DNA from: Sinohyriopsis cumingii
Taxonomy: Eukaryota; Mollusca; Bivalvia; Unionida; Unionidae
Assembly: GCA_028554795.2 (NCBI GenBank)
Contig: JAPYKE020000521.1
Span: forward strand, 123,501 to 187,500
DNA: 64,000 nucleotides
Direction of reading: 5' to 3'
Shown here one piece after another: positions 23,341-35,424 of this stretch. Both the position numbers and the translations under genes were made by a program. Position 1 is the first letter of the stretch, and each line of letters begins with the position of its first letter. The notes beneath the pieces are model-generated. The model searched no databases. It was not told where the DNA came from and saw nothing but the letters and a program-made list of their open reading frames with translations.

Positions 23341-24070
23341 AATAAAATCACCATCTGGCAATGGAACTGCAGAGGAATCTTTAAAAACCTATCAGAACTG
23401 CAGAACAAACTGAATAATACGGCCGTAAACCAGACGTAATCTGCCAAAGGAAACCATCATAACACAAGAACACAAACGCCTGCCCAAACTACAAGGCTAT
23501 ACCCAGGGAATCTTTAAAAACAGACCAAATGGGGCAGAAATGGGGTGGACTAGCAATGTTTTTGATAGATACACTAATCTACTATGAAATAATAGAAGTA
23601 CCCCCTAACCTAAACATCAATAATAGCATCGAAATAATGTCAGTAATAATAAATATAGGAATCACAAACATTCAGATAATAAATGCATACGATCCAGAGG
23701 GTACCTTCTGCCCTGCCAAGCTAATCTCACTAAGGGCAATCACTAATAACAACAACAACAATCTAATTATCAGTGGCGACTTCAACAAACACAGTGAATT
23801 ATGGGGAGGTGAAAAGAAAGATCAAAGAGGGAAAATGGTTGAAAAATGGATAACTGAGAACAATCTGGTCATCTAAAATGACGGGTCGAACACTAGATTA
23901 AACCCTGAGGATGGCACTCTCTCAGCCATAGACCTAACTATAGCTACCCCAAAATTGGCTCAAATCACAAATTGGTGGGTTGATCAAGAAGATACATTAG
24001 GAAGTGACCATTTCCCAATCACAATCAATATTCAAACAAAAACTCAACACATTCCAAACGAAACCCCACC
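23341..24070 (+). pseudogene. LINE endonuclease domain
   Basis: Opening motif W-Q-W-N-C-R-G-I at about 23356, then frame changes near 23420-23530. The open piece 23529-23876 carries N-A-Y-D-P-E-G (usual N-x-Y-x-P) and S-G-D-F-N-K-H-S-E-L-W-G (usual G-D-F-N-A-H). After a stop at 23874 the same frame goes on to D-L-T-I-A-T-P and the catalytic G-S-D-H-F-P-I near 24000. These are the hallmark residues of the APE-type nuclease that nicks target DNA. Broken by stops. Confidence 0.88.
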
Positions 24071-24912
24071 TAAATGGAGGTACCAACAGGCAGACTAGGA
24101 CCAATTCCAATTATTACTAGCTAGAGTAAATCCAGATAACTTAGAAAGCCCAAATATTGACATGTATTATGATAACAACAGATACAATTATAGAAGCAGC
24201 TAACCGATGCATCCCAAAGAAAACTTTGTATCCAAAATAAAAACCCTGTACCATGGTGGACTAAACAGTGCACTATAGCACATAAAGACACAAAAGGGTC
24301 TTAAATAAATATAAAACGCACCAAAAAATTCTATCTACTTCCAGCAATATAAAGATAAAGAAAAAGCACTAAAACAAACTAAAAAAACTGCTAAAATTAA
24401 TCTATGGCAAAGCTTTTGCTCTAAACTGAGTCTAAAATCAAACTCAAAACAAATATGGGACAAGATAAAAGCCATAAAAGGGAAAGCAACTACCTCAGCC
24501 CCAAAAATTAAAAATGCCATAACAAATAAAGATAAGGCAGACCTCCTAGCGAAGCATTTTTCGAACATGAGTAGCAACAATAACCACACCATAAACTTTC
24601 AAGAACACAACAAACTAATGGAGGTAACCCAACCTCAAATGTTTCAAGACCAAGGAACAAAAAAATCTCACCTAAATAGCGACATCACAGTACATGAATG
24701 GGAGATAGCCCTACGATCCAAAAACGAAATATCCCCTAGTAAGGACCAGTTAGGTTACATTATTTATTAAAAAAAACCTACCTATCAATATAACAATAGC
24801 CGTAATCAAACTCTTTAATAGGATATGGGATAAAGGCCAACTACCCACCAAATGGAAACAGGCCTTAGCAATACCAATCCCCAAGCTAGGTAAAGATCCC
24901 AACAACATAAAT
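24071..24912 (+). pseudogene. LINE linker between endonuclease and reverse transcriptase
   Basis: Lys-rich, frameshifted coding remnant (for example S-F-C-S-K-L-S-L-K-S-N near 24412), with short open pieces such as 24567-24770. It corresponds to the linker and RT motif 0 region of ORF2. Confidence 0.7.
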
Positions 24913-25866
24913 TTGTACCGACCCATCTCCCGTACAAACAATATTTGCAAAATAATGGAGACAATAATCGCAAATAGGTTAAAACACCACCTAGAAACCA
25001 ATAACCTACTCTCCATAAATCAATGTGGCTTTCGGAAGAAACGGTCCACCACTGACCAACTTCTCAGATTGGATACAGACATCAAACTCGCTTTTGAGGC
25101 ACATAGGAAATCCTATCGCAACCTCATAGCGGCTTTTCTAGGCCTAGAAAAAGCATTCGACCTAGTATGGACCAATGGACTAATGGCCAAAGTAAACCAA
25201 TTTGGAATAACTGGACGCTTATTTAACTGGATGGGCGATTTCCTCACAGGCAGGAAAACTACCACAAGAATAGGCAACATCCATTCGGAAGAATTTTCAC
25301 TTGAAAATGGAACACCGCAAGGCAGTGTAATAAGTCCCCATCTATTTAACCTAATGGTAAACGACCTTGATCTCAATGCAGCCTCCACAAAAATAAACTT
25401 GTCACAATTTGCAGATGATAGTGGCATATGGAGGAATGGAAATCCTGCCAATAAAACAGTAGTTAATGAAATCCAGCAGAGCCTAAACAACATAGGGAGA
25501 TGGGCGGACAAATGGGGTTTCAAAATATCTCATGAAAAAACTGTGGCAATCATATTCACCCCCAAACGAAGTAACAACCTAGTCTATCCAAACTTCTATA
25601 TACAAAATCAATTAATCAAATACGTAACAGTAGTAAAATTCCTAGGAATGTTCTTTGACAACCACCTCACATGGAAACAGCACATTGAACAACTCACCCA
25701 GAATTGTAACAAAGATCTCAATTTACTGAGGAACATAACAGGGACTGTCTGGGCAACCAACCAGGAAACCCTCCTCACGATATATAAAACCCTAATTAGA
25801 TCAAAACTGGATTACGGTTGCCAAGCATATAACTCTGCTAAGCAACCTGTACTACAAAAAACTTGA
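24913..25866 (+). pseudogene. LINE reverse transcriptase domain
   Basis: The longest open stretch in the window, about 317 codons. Motifs: Y-R-P-I-S (codon 2), G-F-R-K-K-R-S-T-T-D-Q-L (~39), the motif A block L-E-K-A-F-D-L-V-W with catalytic Asp (~78), N-G-T-P-Q-G-S-V-I-S-P (~132), F-A-D-D with the two catalytic Asp (~166), and F-L-G-M-F-F-D-N-H-L-T-W (~244). All are in one frame. It ends by a frameshift at about 25860, after which coding continues in another frame. Confidence 0.95.
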
Positions 25867-26690
25867 CACTATCCACAGAAAAGCCTTACTATTATGCACA
25901 GGAACACTCCCCTCAACATCATTAGAAAAACTACAAACAGTGGAGAACTACCCATTAAAATTACATAGGCAAGAACTGCTCTTCCGATACTCTATTCGAT
26001 TAGATACCCACCCAGTCAACCATCCCACCAAAATAGCTATAAACAAGTGCAAAGTTGTCTTCAAACCCAAAATCATACCCTGCACACCCAGTGGCAAAGT
26101 AATCCTTGAACTAAGAGAAAAGATACCTCTAATAAAAAACAGGCAACAAACAATACAGACCAGAACAAATCACCATGGTTACAAAAACCATCAAGGATTA
26201 ACATTACAAAGCTACCAAATTAGGCAATAAAGAAGGACAAGAAAACTTACTAAAACCTGCACTGGTAAACGAAATCAACCAAAAATACCCGGACATTGTT
26301 AAAATATATACCGATGGATCAAAAACAAACAAACCACCAAGAACAGCAGCAGCAATAGTCATCCCTGAATTCAATGTACAAACGGGATCCAGATTACCTG
26401 ACTATTGCTCCATTTACACAACTGAATTCTGGGATATACTTGAATCACTACAATGGATCAAAGACAACCAAATACCTAAAGCAGTCATTATAAGCGATTC
26501 CCTAAGCGTTATCAAATCTATCCAAAATCGCAATACACACTATACACACTCTAGGTAACAATTCCTCGATAGAGCATGCCAATTAATCGACGATATCACC
26601 AAAGCATATTAATTAGTCGAGCTCATGTAGATACCGTCGCACATTGGAATCTCTGGCAACGAAACAGCAGACAAAGTTGCACAAACCAAA
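25867..26690 (+). pseudogene. LINE connection and RNase H domain
   Basis: Coding resumes (L-D-T-I-H-R-K-A-L) in a new frame; an open piece lies at 25940-26230. RNase H starts at about 26302 with I-Y-T-D-G-S-K-T-N. It continues with T-T-E-F-W (Glu), I-I-S-D-S-L-S-V-I (Asp), two stops, and I-S-G-N-E-T-A-D near 26650. All classical RNase H catalytic blocks are recognisable, but the domain is broken. Confidence 0.85.
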
Positions 26691-26699
26691 CCAGGAGAT

Positions 26700-27212
26700 C
26701 AAAACTCTATGAAGTTTAACTATAGCTCTACAGAAGCACTAAGCTTCGCACAAACATTTATAGACCAAAAATGGCAAGATTTTTGGAACTCCTCCACAAA
26801 AGGTAAAAAGCACCATGAAACCCAAAAAACCTTTGATAGGAACATACAGCTACCTAAGGGTACATATTTAGAACAGAAAACCATAAACAGGATAATAACT
26901 GGAAAACTTAACTAACAAGCAGTTTTGGAAGGTTTATAGGACCCAAACCAGCAACCATTAACTGCTTTAACTGCCATACCACCGAAGATCTACACCACGT
27001 ATTCAATATATGCCCAAAATATCAACCCGCTAGGAAAATATTTATCAAAAACCAAAAAGAGATTGGATCAACACACACATACCCAGAGTTAATTATGGAC
27101 TCTAATAAAAATAAACAATCAGCATATAAAAATATCAATAGATTAATAGACTCAGCAGGACTTAGGAACAGATTTAATTACTATCCCCACAAAATCCAAA
27201 GATCCAGTGACT
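26700..27212 (+). pseudogene. LINE C-terminal region with Cys/His knuckle
   Basis: A coding remnant following RNase H, with an open piece at 26709-26915. The block C-F-N-C-H-T-T-E-D-L-H-H-V-F-N-I-C-P near 26963 has the C-x2-C...H...C pattern found at the ORF2 end of I- and Jockey-type LINEs. Confidence 0.75.
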
Positions 27213-27958
27213 AGCTAAATAAATTTAGAAGCTCCCACATAAAAACCCATAACAGATCATTCAATTTTATACAAATATTAATAAATAATTCACTTACGAA
27301 GCACCTATGAAAAACTAAGGAAACCGCAAAATCGGATGTCCTAGATTTCCTTAACGAACCGTGTAATCGGCTAGGACTCCGGTTTCTTGCTAAATAAAGT
27401 ATAAATACCATTCAATCTCTAAAAACATTAATCAATAAATAGCTTAAAGAGTCAATATCTAAAAACTTATAAATAACATAACGTAGGAAGCACACCATAA
27501 ACACCTCGACTAGTAATACCATAATAACCTTGAAAATCTCTCTTCCTACATGATTTCTACTTACAACCTCTATAAACAGCATAGCACACACACACACACA
27601 CCCTTTTTAGAACATTTTGAAGAAAACAAAAACGAAAAAACAAAAACAAAAAAAACAAAAAAAAACCGCAAGAAACACCAGGCAAATGCAACAAGAAACC
27701 AGCGATGTGAAGCAACCAGGACAGTTCCCGAGCTCTCCTTCCCACTAATGACAACCAACCATTCAACTGTAAGGGACCTCTATGGACCCACAGATGGAGG
27801 CCAAATTATCAGGGTTCCTTGAATCCATAAAAGGCTGGGGGAGGTGGCACCATTCCCTTCCCCAGGAATAACTAGCAGGCTGCGGTGCAGTCAGAAAAAA
27901 GTGGCACATGCACAATTGTGAGCACGCCACTATAATTAAACTCAACAACAACAACAAA
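27213..27958 (+). other. LINE 3' UTR and (CAA)n tail
   Basis: Non-coding, with a short (CA)n near 27586-27601 and an A-rich stretch. The terminal CAACAACAACAACAA tail abuts the right target duplication. Confidence 0.85.
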
Positions 27959-27971
27959 TCCGATAATTATA
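27959..27971 (+). repeat. LINE target-site duplication, right
   Basis: TCCGATAATTATA, identical to 23326-23338. Confidence 0.9.
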
Positions 27972-28400
27972 TCATTTACGTATGCGCACCACATAAAGGA
28001 AAATGAAACAATCAGCTGTGACAAAATTGTTGCAGTTGACGTTGCCTAACACTTTAGGAGAAGTGTATACAGATGGGTCTGAAAAACTTATCGTGTAAGA
28101 TGAACCGTTATGAAAAGTGTAACTTTTTTATGTTTCCAGTCTTCTAATATTCAAATATCAACCGAGGGCTGGAAAACGTATTAAGTGTGCAATGTGCACT
28201 TAATTATAACAGTGTCGTCGTTGCATAATTTACAACGTATTCATTTCCCTTGATGAGAACATGAAGGACTCCTTATAAGGTTTTCTAATCAGATTATCTT
28301 TGTCTTTTAAGAATGTCCACACCAGCACATACACAATACACTTTTTTTTTTTACCCAGCACATAACACAACATTTTTTTTTGTATCATTATTTTGTGTAT

Positions 28401-28546
28401 AGGATTAAATGATCATGGTTAGGTATTTATCGATGTGCAAATTTTGCCTAATCACTCACGAAATATATAATGTTATATGTTAACGTTGTGAGTGATTAGG
28501 TACAATTTACACATCGATAAATACCCAGCCATGATCATTTAATCCT
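28401..28546. repeat. Long inverted repeat (59-base arms, 28-base loop)
   Basis: Arms 28401-28459 and 28488-28546 are reverse complements at 54 of 59 positions (left arm begins AGGATTAAATGATCATGG). The loop is AT-rich. As RNA it would fold into a long hairpin. It sits at the edge of the 1.9-kb insertion, so it may be an end of a foldback element. Confidence 0.9.
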
Positions 28547-29790
28547 TATAATTCCAATTTAGTCCTTTCTTTCGTCAAATCAACTTATTCCATCAATAAT
28601 TCCAATTTAAGTAACGCGTACTTTCCTTTCATTCGCCGCTTCACATCGTCCTATAATACATAACCTGTACAGAATCACACGAACATATTGACTACTGTCA
28701 CAGTTACGTTTATTCAGAAACTTCATACTTTGCATATCAGGCAATGGCTACCGATGGTTTCAACACATTTAGTTTATTTACAACATTCTTGTTCAGTTTT
28801 AGTTAGTCCCATCTGCTAATGCCATTTGACCATGACCGTATATAATAACAGCTGATATGGAATGAACAAGTGTGCTAGATTAAATTTCCAATCAAACCTT
28901 AAATCATAATGGATTTTATCAATGAACAACATGGAAGTATAAACAAGATGATGTTATCCCTTACTAACATAAAGGTAACTATTAAATAAATACCGGAATA
29001 ACATTTTATATCATTCTCAACGGCGTTAATACTTATGAAAACCCTTTCAGTGATCTAATGTCAAATGAGATGTAACTACTGTCAGTCACGTTTATTCGGC
29101 AACTTCATACTTACCATCTTAGGCAATGGCTACCCGTGGTGTCAGCACATTTCTTTTCATATAAAAATCCCATTCCTTTTTTAATTTTAGTATGCCCTAT
29201 ACAGTAATAACATTTTATATCCTTTTCATCAGCGTTAATAATTAAAAAAGACCTTTTCATTTATCTAATGTGAAATTAGATGTGCGGTTGTTAAATGTAG
29301 AATTGCTCGCAAAACCGATTATATTTCTTGTTTGGTTGCATAGTGAGTGCTGGAAGGAATTAATGATTACACATCCAAAATAATTTAAATTAGCAAAACA
29401 ATCAACTTTATTATATACACTTTTCAATGCTGTTAAAGTCACATTGGTGGAGATAGTAGTTTTACCATTTAAAAACTTTATTCAGTCTTTGAATAATGGT
29501 CTCATAAATATTTGTTTTTATTTTTGTGTAAGTGGTCATATCACACCATGCCACCAACACCCACCTACGTTTTTTTAAGTAAGCAAATAAACTTAAAATA
29601 AAACAAATAGCAAAATACCTTTGAAAACGCCAATGCCTCATTTTGTGTTTCGTTTAGTAGCCACAGAGTATTGATTTATTTCAATATTGTAGCTTTTACG
29701 TCCTCCTGAGATAATTTCTTGACTCTTGGTTTATATCCCTCAGCGGCCTCAAAATTGACTGTATGGCTCGGGTGACTGAGGTCATGGGGT

Positions 29791-29979
29791 GCTCGTGAGG
29801 GAATTTATCAATCTCTGTTGTTCTGTTTCCTTTCCAGCGTTTGTAACATCCATCGCATTATCGTCAAATCCATCTTTATCTGTTTCAATCGCTGCTGTTA
29901 TTTATATTAACTCCTTGTCATCTAATTGTTCCAAAAACTCCGCAGAAATTTGCAGTGAAAAATCACCGTAATCGGCCAT
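29791..29979 (-). pseudogene. Start-exon-like ORF on the minus strand, unknown protein
   Basis: ATG at 29979 in a CpG-containing context (AAAATGGCC) opens 25 codons starting M-A-D-Y-G-D-F-S-L-Q and containing E-F-L-E-Q-L-D-D-K-E-L, then TAA. The frame stays open for another ~37 codons (A-A-I-E-T-D-K-D-G-F-D-D). The composition is acidic. It looks like the first coding exon of a gene with one nonsense mutation. No family is recognised. Readable fragments continue below 29760 in another frame (K-K-L-S-Q-E-D-V-K). Confidence 0.35.
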
Positions 29980-30290
29980 TTTGCGCGCCTATGTAACAGA
30001 CGAACGCGAAATTGTAAACTATGCATTTCAGTCAAAGAATATTGGAACAAGTATATAAAGGGTATAATTTACATTTATTTCCTGAATAAAAAAATTAAAA
30101 GATGAAACAATTGTTTCACAATGACCTGTCTACAATGTATATTTATATTGCAAACAGTACAAAAACCGAAAGTAGTCCCAGAATTTATCGATGTGTAAAA
30201 AATTCCAGATCAGTATGACGTGACCGTTTACAGCAAATCGTATTGGAGAAAATCGGTTTCATTTATAAAATTTGGAATTATTAAGAATTA

Positions 30291-31620
30291 AACATTCACT
30301 GGGCAATTTTACCATTGTACTGAAATATCATTTGCCGTCCTATGAATGTGCTTGATCCACATTTGTTTTCCAAATGATATAGACATAACGGAAATAATCA
30401 TTTCTGATATACTGTAGTGTAACGAGAAAGGTTCTGCAGGCATTTGTGCAATAAAAAAACTTGAATTATATAAATGAATCAAATATTGAAGAAAAAGCAT
30501 TGATTTAGAAAACAGAATGACAGCTAATATCTTCGAAAAATAAGCAGCTGAACATTTTTGAAGACGTTATATTATTCTGAAATAAAACAATATTCGTTTT
30601 GTTTGTCTACTTTCCTGATCACACCTTACCGCATTCGCGGTTCGTTTTTCTTATATCAGTCCACATGACAATTAAGAGATGAGTGACTTGATAATTATAT
30701 GCACAGTTTTATTGAGAATGCAGTGAAAGAAGAATAGGACACAAACTTCAGAGAGGCAGTGCATATTTGATGATGGGCTGTCTGCCGTTTAATGTTGTTG
30801 TTGTAATTAGCAGCGCAATGTACTTGTTGCCCATAAGCGAAGAAGTACTAAATCGCTGAAACATTACAGGATAAAGAAAGAACATAAAAGTTGGAATTCA
30901 AAGATTTACATACGAGACAAGCCGTAGAATAGATTAGCTAAAACGACAACATATGTGGATTACTTGTTCATGTAATGATTTACACAGTGTGACTTGCACT
31001 GTATTTCCATTGACGAATATGACCAATATGTGCATGCGTATCTACTATCTTTCTGGAGAGCAAAAATATAGCTGCTTTGAGTAAATAAGCACAAATCACG
31101 CATTACTTCCAGTTATTATATGACCTTTAAGACGAAGATGTAAATGAAAAATAATGATTCGCCAAATGCTCATCATTTCCTACACTTACCAAGGAATGAT
31201 TATTGTTTCTATATCGCGCATTTATTGCTTTTGTCGGAAAATGAAGTAACGTCCTTCTTTTAGTAAATACGTTCAAATGGACACTTTTTCTGGAATAATG
31301 TATTATACCTTTGTCTTATGATGTGCGTATTATAATACAACATTGTCCGACCAGCTGTACATCCTGTTAAATTATTGACTGCCCGGCCCACTACTTTACA
31401 AACCTTGAGATGACAATTCGTTGCACTTTTTCTAAATATATACTATATTAACATTGTTTTGTTATGTCTCACATTTCACGGTCACAAAAAGGAAAATGTA
31501 ATCTTGAAACTTACTTCAGTATCCGAAATACAATTTTAGAAATACTGGCAACGCTTTCTTGTCCTATTCAACAAGTTATACCGGATGCATATCTTGAGTA
31601 TAATATAGTCCCGTCGTCGT
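30291..31620 (+). repeat. Cassette copy whose micro-exon is deleted
   Basis: Aligns with 45880-46900 and with the post-polymerase part of units A-C. The upstream cassette block lies near 30870. Where the micro-exon should be (31062-31066), CTGGAGAGCAAAA joins ATATAGCTGC directly. Acceptor, exon and donor are gone; flanking intron on both sides remains. Confidence 0.75.
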
Positions 31621-31645
31621 TAAAATGGTAATGTCACAATGATGT

Positions 31646-31950
31646 CAATAGTTACATTTAATGAGGTCAATAGTTACCTTTAATGTAGTCAATAGTTACC
31701 TTTAAATTAGTCAATACTTATCTTTAAAATAATCAGTAGTTACCTTTAAAGTAGTCAATAGTTACCTTTAAGGCAGTCAATATTTAGCTTTAAGGTAGTC
31801 AATATTTACTTTTAAAGTAGTCAAATGTTACCTTTAAAGTAGTCAATAGTTACCTTTAAAGTAGTCAATAGTTACCTTTAATGTAGTCAATAGTTACCTT
31901 TCTAACAGTCAATAGTTGCCTTTAAAGTAGCCAATGGTTACGTTTACAAC
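31646..31950 (+). repeat. 22-bp minisatellite
   Basis: About 14 copies of GTAGTCAATAGTTACCTTTA plus AA, period 22, with point variants. Confidence 0.95.
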
Positions 31951-32374
31951 AATGAAAGTTGCATGAAGTATTATTCCTTATTTCTTATTGGTCTTTACTG
32001 GCAACAAAATGAGTATTTTCCACTGCAAATTTGATAACAAGCAAATCTGATTTCCATTCATCAGTGTATATCTTGTGTGTAATTTCCTGCAATAATGCTT
32101 TACATTACTCTCAATCATTTTCACCTCTGTGAGCATGGGTTTTACAACTCTACAGTCACAAACTAAGTAACATAAAAAAGGCAACAAAGAATTTAATTAT
32201 CAAAGTTGTAAATGAAAATGTGAGAATCAGAAATGCACTGGTCCTCCAAGAACCACGTCCCTCTCAAGACGCACTGTCCATAATTCCTTTCAATAATTTA
32301 TAACAGTTCTCAAATAATAATATAGTCCAAATAATGAGCACTTTCCATTTCTACTGAACAGTCCGAGCAAAAAT
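31951..32374. other. No gene seen
   Basis: AT-rich DNA without a supported feature. Confidence 0.6.
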
Positions 32375-32687
32375 GGGACCGCTCTCTTAGTCTAGTGGTT
32401 AGAGCATCTGCCTCAGATGTGGGAAGTTGGGGGTTTAAACCCATCAAAGTCATAACAAAGACTCAAACAAATGGTACTAACAGCTGCCTCGCATGGTGCT
32501 CAACATTAAGAGGCTCGAGTTATGACTGGTTGGCCTGGTATAAGGAAAATGTAACTGGGTGCAACATGATGCTACAAGTCTGCGGCATGATGCCCCAGAG
32601 CTAGACATCATTATAAACTGACACACTGCAGACTTAGCGATATGACTGAATAATCTTTAAAGCCATATTAAAAGTCCAAATCACACC
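32375..32687 (+). mobile_element. SINE family 1, full length
   Basis: Head with A-box TAGTCTAGTGGTTAGAGC and a mutated B-box (GGGTTTAAACCC), then the body with CAAACAAATGGTACTAACAG and the terminal TTAAAAGTCCAAATCAC block. Confidence 0.9.
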
Positions 32688-33017
32688 CCTCCAAAATTTT
32701 TCCTCTCAAATAATATCTAAGTACAACATACAAACTGCAGACTTACTACATGAACAAAATAAGTGTGAATGTCTCAAAAGTTGAAATGAAACTGATTTTT
32801 TAATTATGTCCTTATATACACCATATATTGCATCTGTATTTCACAACAGACCCCATGAAACAGAAAACACTACTCATTTGTTTCAATTTGACCTATTCAT
32901 GTGACCTAGCCAAACCAATGGGAAGTTACATACTTATTCTACAAATGTTGAAACCACATCTGAGTCCTGAGAAATTAAGCCAAAAGTCTTACTATTAAGA
33001 TTACGATAATCAATTGT

Positions 33018-33130
33018 CAACACACAAGTTAACATTTACCTATAGATCCTATGCAACACACAAGTTAACATATACCTACAGATCCTATGCAACACACAAG
33101 TAACATATACCTATAGATCCTATGCAACAT
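33018..33130 (+). repeat. ~36-bp minisatellite, 3 copies
   Basis: Three copies of a unit containing CAACACACAAGTTAACATAT and AGATCCTATG. Confidence 0.9.
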
Positions 33131-33678
33131 TATTCCCTTAACAGATTCAGGTCATGTAGACAAACCTAACTAAATACAATACTTATTGTAATTCAATGCA
33201 TGTATAATTTATGTCATACAGCTTCATGTCTTTGAAGACATATGTTCACTACAGAATAAGATTGTGGATGTATGGGGCAGATAAGTGTAAAGTATAGAGC
33301 AAATATGCAAAGAACAAACTAAGACAATAAACTAACAGCATCATCCTTTATTATAAAATTAATTTTTCCAATAACTAAAAAATACTGGCATGCACAATGG
33401 ACAGTAAAAAAAAACATTCCCATCGTGGTTATGCTACATCCATTTATCAGACATTTGCCTTTATAATGTGCTTCGAATGTAAATGATTGAACATAATGCA
33501 TACATTTATCCATTTATACAATTGCCTTACAAAATATTTAATTTCAATGGCTTGTATCAATTAAACAACAAGAGACTGTCATATTTATGGATATTTATGT
33601 TACAATGTAAAATGTTGCAGACATACGCACTTTTCAAAGTAAAAAAATGGTAGGCTGTCTGTTACCAAGATAATACAA

Positions 33679-34005
33679 TCTGACAGCAATAAACTGGATT
33701 TTCTTAATAATACAATCTGACATCAATCAACTGGATTTTCTTAATACTAAAATCTGACAACAATAAACTGGATTTTCTTAATAATACAATATGACAGCAA
33801 TAAACTGGATTTTCTTAATACTAAAATCTGACAGCAATAAACTGGATTTTCTTAATACCAAAATCTGACATCAATAAACTGGATTTTCTTAATGCTAAAA
33901 CATGATAGAAATAAACTGGATTTTCTTAATACCAAAATCTGACAGAAATAAACTGGATTATCTTAATACCAAAATCTGACAAAAATAAACAGGACTTTCT
34001 TTACT
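33679..34005 (+). repeat. 37-bp minisatellite, about 9 copies
   Basis: Unit TCTGACAGCAATAAACTGGA followed by TTTTCTTAATAATACAA; first starts at 33679, 33716 and 33753. Confidence 0.95.
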
Positions 34006-35424
34006 GATGCAATAAATGATCTTTTTCAATGATCCCCCAAAAAATTGTAGAAAATATGAATGGCCATCTAGTTCTTTCCCACTGACAGAACACTCAATGT
34101 TTCATATCACAGTAAAAACTTTGTTGTGATGTCTCTAGCATTTTTTGGTTAAAACCTTTATCAAAATATAAATACCTTTGAAATCAATAGTTGTCTAAAA
34201 TAAAATAAGTGCAAAACTGTACTGTAGAAGAATCACACAATAACATGAATTGGTCACTTGATCAGCTACATCTATTATTAATTATTTGACCCAAGTACAA
34301 ACTGACACTATTTTTTTCTTAAGGTTTATTTAATTTACATTTCATCTATAATGAGCTAATTTTTAACCAAACAATTATTCAACACCAACTCTATTTCTGA
34401 TTTAAACCATACAAATGTTGACTACTTTGTTCATATAAACATACTCTTATCTCTCCTGCATCCCTACCTCATGATTTGAATGTCTATTGCCAAAACTGAG
34501 GACAACTCTTGTGAAAATTATGTTAACACAATAATGAGTCATATCATCTGATGATCAGCACTGTACATACATAGTTTTACAACAGTCCAATAAAAAGTGC
34601 AATAATAGCTGCATTAAAAATTGTGACATACACTGCATCAAGCCATAAGTAAACAAGGGCAATAACTCTTCCATACATTAAGGAAGCACAGAGATTTGTC
34701 AATATGTGCATTTATGAATGATGACTATATAATATAGACTATGTTTAACTGCAGTCAATAAAATAGCAAGATAACTTGCATTCACAATGAAATTTTGTCT
34801 GGCACTATTTTCAGCAGTAGCACAAAAGGAACAGGACCTCCAAAAACAACGAGGAGTAGAGTGATTTGTTGACATGGTTGTCTTCCAATCATGATCATAA
34901 TAGTTACCAATTTTCAGGGCAATCTATGAAAAACTCTAGGAATAGTTGCATTAATGACAATGTGTTGGATGGATGGAAATGAGTATTAATATATAGAGAG
35001 AGAGATAACACAATTAACATAAAACACTCTTTATTCACATAAATCAAACTATCTGTGTTATATACAACAGGAATGCACCCATCCCACAACCTTAGCTAAA
35101 TGACTTCCCAAAAACTAAACAGTTCAACATAATGGCTTGAATAGATGATCATCTTATGTACATTAATGTCTAAGATGTTTAATTTTTATTCAGCATTTAG
35201 TGTTTTTATGTATGATCATTTTAACAAGGGTTTCATTAATGAAATTAAGTTTTAAAAAAGTAAAAATTGTTAAAATATATGAAGAAAAAATGTTACCACT
35301 TTGTCATTCATTACTCATGCTAACAGGCTTCAGAGGATCAAGAGAAAGAGAGAGAGAGAAACAAATTATGATGCATCACCTACTGTGAGCAACAAGTCCA
35401 GGGGTCAGTTTCATATCACAAACT

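Larger units (their letters stand above)
23339..27958 (+). mobile_element. 5'-truncated, dead non-LTR retrotransposon (I superfamily type)
   Basis: A 4.6-kb element between 13-base target duplications. Domains in order: AP endonuclease, reverse transcriptase, RNase H, Cys/His knuckle, then a 3' UTR of about 750 bases ending in (CAA)n. The order endonuclease-RT-RNase H is typical of the I/Nimb-like group among animal LINEs. ORF1 is missing: the element starts right at the first endonuclease motif, so it was 5'-truncated on insertion. Stops and frameshifts interrupt ORF2 throughout. It inserted into a block whose empty version survives at 10900-10990. Confidence 0.92.
28397..30290 (-). mobile_element. 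1.9-kb inserted segment of unknown type
   Basis: Comparison with 11290-11350 shows extra DNA here between GTATCATTATTTTGTGT and ACTGGGCA. The insert starts with a long inverted repeat (28401-28546). It carries a partly tandem internal repeat (GGCAATGGCTACC at 28742 and 29123) and a minus-strand start-exon-like ORF (29979 downwards), and has a third copy of the motif TTTATCGATGTG at about 30187. No transposase or target duplication was recognised. Possibly a non-autonomous element with a captured 5' gene end, or an end-truncated autonomous one. Confidence 0.5.
32688..35424. other. Minisatellite-bearing AT-rich DNA, no gene seen
   Basis: Holds two minisatellites (33018-33130 and 33679-34005), listed separately. 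Otherwise no open frame or RNA gene is supported. A TTTATT at 35185-35190 would be an AATAAA poly(A) signal for the minus-strand gene upstream. Confidence 0.6.

Noticed and set aside
25113-25523. 136-codon minus-strand ORF
   Set aside because: Antisense shadow of the LINE reverse transcriptase.
23339-27958. A complete, active LINE
   Set aside because: ORF1 is absent and ORF2 has multiple stops and frameshifts in endonuclease, linker and RNase H.
31646-31950. CRISPR-like array
   Set aside because: The 22-bp units are contiguous without spacers, and the DNA is eukaryotic.
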